Source: CAYRIF01 sp964424205
GTDB lineage: Bacteria; Bacteroidota; Bacteroidia; Cytophagales; Cyclobacteriaceae
Length of the DNA stretch: 15,512 bases
Direction of reading: 5' to 3'
Assembly: GCA_964424205.1 (NCBI GenBank)
Contig: CAYRIF010000059.1
Span: 1-15,512, forward strand
Each line of letters opens with the position of its first letter. The stretch's first letter is position 1. Below, one piece after another: positions 15,149 through 15,512 of the stretch. The notes under the pieces are model-generated. The model made no database searches. It was not told the origin of the DNA and saw only the letters and a program-made list of their open reading frames with translations. The position numbers were made by a program, and so were the translations under genes.

Positions 15149-15165
15149 TTATCTTGCGAAGATAA
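15149..15165. promoter_or_regulatory. Short inverted repeat overlapping a near-consensus -7 element of the propeller gene
   Basis: TTATCTT (15149-15155) and AAGATAA (15159-15165) are a perfect 7-bp inverted repeat around GCG. On the minus strand, TATCTTCG (15164-15157) differs from the Bacteroidota -7 consensus by one base and lies 39 bases before the propeller gene's ATG. The overlap would suit an operator, but either element alone could arise by chance. Confidence 0.35.
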
Positions 15166-15200
15166 TAAAAAATTGTGTTTTAATAATATTTATGTGGTTT

Positions 15201-15512
15201 TTAGCGCAAAGTCAAGAACCTCCACAAATAAAAATTCAGATAACTCTCCCAATGCCTGAAGTTTTTAAAAATGTCGTCGACCTCTTCATTAGTTGGTTTT
15301 TTATCGGTCGCAAAAATAGTATTTAAAGCTTTATTGAGTCCAGAATCTCCATACGCGATGCAAGACATATCCCGCATAGTTTTCATCAACACATAGTTGG
15401 CAGTCCAAATACCAACTCCTTTTATTGATGTTAGCTTCTCAACCCTTTTATCCTTTGTTTTACAATCCGTTAGAATGGCTTTACTAATTTGATTATCTAA
15501 AAATGCATGGCT
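15201..15512 (-). CDS. HhH-GPD DNA glycosylase (AlkA-like), 3' part only
   Basis: The frame is open from the right edge of the window to TAA at 15201, giving the last 103 residues; the start lies beyond the window. The visible part has a helix-hairpin-helix, LTSIKGVGIWTANYVLM (visible residues 27-43), followed by AYGDSGLNKAL (53-63). Its Asp56 is in the position of the catalytic aspartate of AlkA-type 3-methyladenine DNA glycosylase II, and the C-terminal HWESYLNFYLWRF (88-100) corresponds to the family's W.P.RSYA..YLW motif. It would remove alkylated bases such as 3-methyladenine in base-excision repair. The ATG at the YVLM site is internal to the HhH motif and cannot be the start. Without the N-terminal half I cannot separate AlkA from other HhH-GPD glycosylases. 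Confidence 0.85.
   Translation of the reverse strand, partial: SHAFLDNQISKAILTDCKTKDKRVEKLTSIKGVGIWTANYVLMKTMRDMSCIAYGDSGLNKALNTIFATDKKPTNEEVDDIFKNFRHWESYLNFYLWRFLTLR

Noticed and set aside
6399..15512. tag, mutS and the HhH-GPD gene as a DNA-repair gene cluster
   Set aside because: They are separated by unrelated, oppositely oriented genes and do not share transcripts, so the co-location looks incidental.
1..15512. Mobile element, prophage, CRISPR or defence system
   Set aside because: No transposase, integrase, toxin-antitoxin pair, Cas-like protein or regularly spaced direct repeats were seen; gene content is housekeeping and envelope functions.

Overview
The window is ordinary-looking chromosomal DNA from a member of the Bacteroidota, most likely a Cytophagales-type bacterium. 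The order is an inference; the phylum is better supported. The evidence is AT-rich DNA, weak or absent Shine-Dalgarno sequences, six exact matches to the Bacteroidota -7 promoter element TAnnTTTG just upstream of gene starts, and Bacteroidota-typical families (DUF4154/YfiR, beta-helix lipoproteins, PQQ-like propellers, DUF1028). I see no tRNA, rRNA, CRISPR array, transposase or phage gene.

Layout. Positions 2-2878 (minus strand) hold a tightly packed unit: prfA (release factor 1), then a beta-helix lipoprotein whose start overlaps prfA, then a YjbQ/UPF0047 gene joined by an ATGA overlap. Positions 3157-5627 (plus) hold a two-gene operon of a periplasmic YfiR/DUF4154 protein and a membrane HAMP-GAF-coiled coil-PAS protein with no visible catalytic output, closed by an intrinsic terminator. 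Next is a DUF3365 c-type heme lipoprotein (plus), convergent with tag (3-methyladenine glycosylase I, minus). A second YfiR/DUF4154 gene and a secreted thioredoxin-fold protein without cysteines follow (7231-8372, plus), convergent with an exported DUF1028 protein (minus). A tiny DUF2158 gene (plus) converges with mutS (minus). Upstream of mutS is a hairpin region, then a divergent SpoU-type RNA methyltransferase (plus), a long perfect inverted repeat acting as a shared terminator, a large exported PQQ-like propeller protein (minus), and the 3' end of an HhH-GPD (AlkA-like) glycosylase that runs off the right edge (minus).

How the genes may work together. The most interesting part is 3157-8372. 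It encodes two YfiR-like periplasmic proteins, a HAMP-bearing membrane sensor, a heme lipoprotein of a domain family also used as a sensor input, and a redox-dead thioredoxin-like protein. This could be a cell-envelope sensing system built like YfiR-YfiN but without the diguanylate cyclase. That reading is inference from domain content and gene order. The DNA-repair genes (tag, mutS, the HhH-GPD gene) are scattered among unrelated genes and do not form an operon. No gap between genes exceeds 300 bases; the largest (2879-3156 and 6969-7230) hold only the promoters and short repeats listed.
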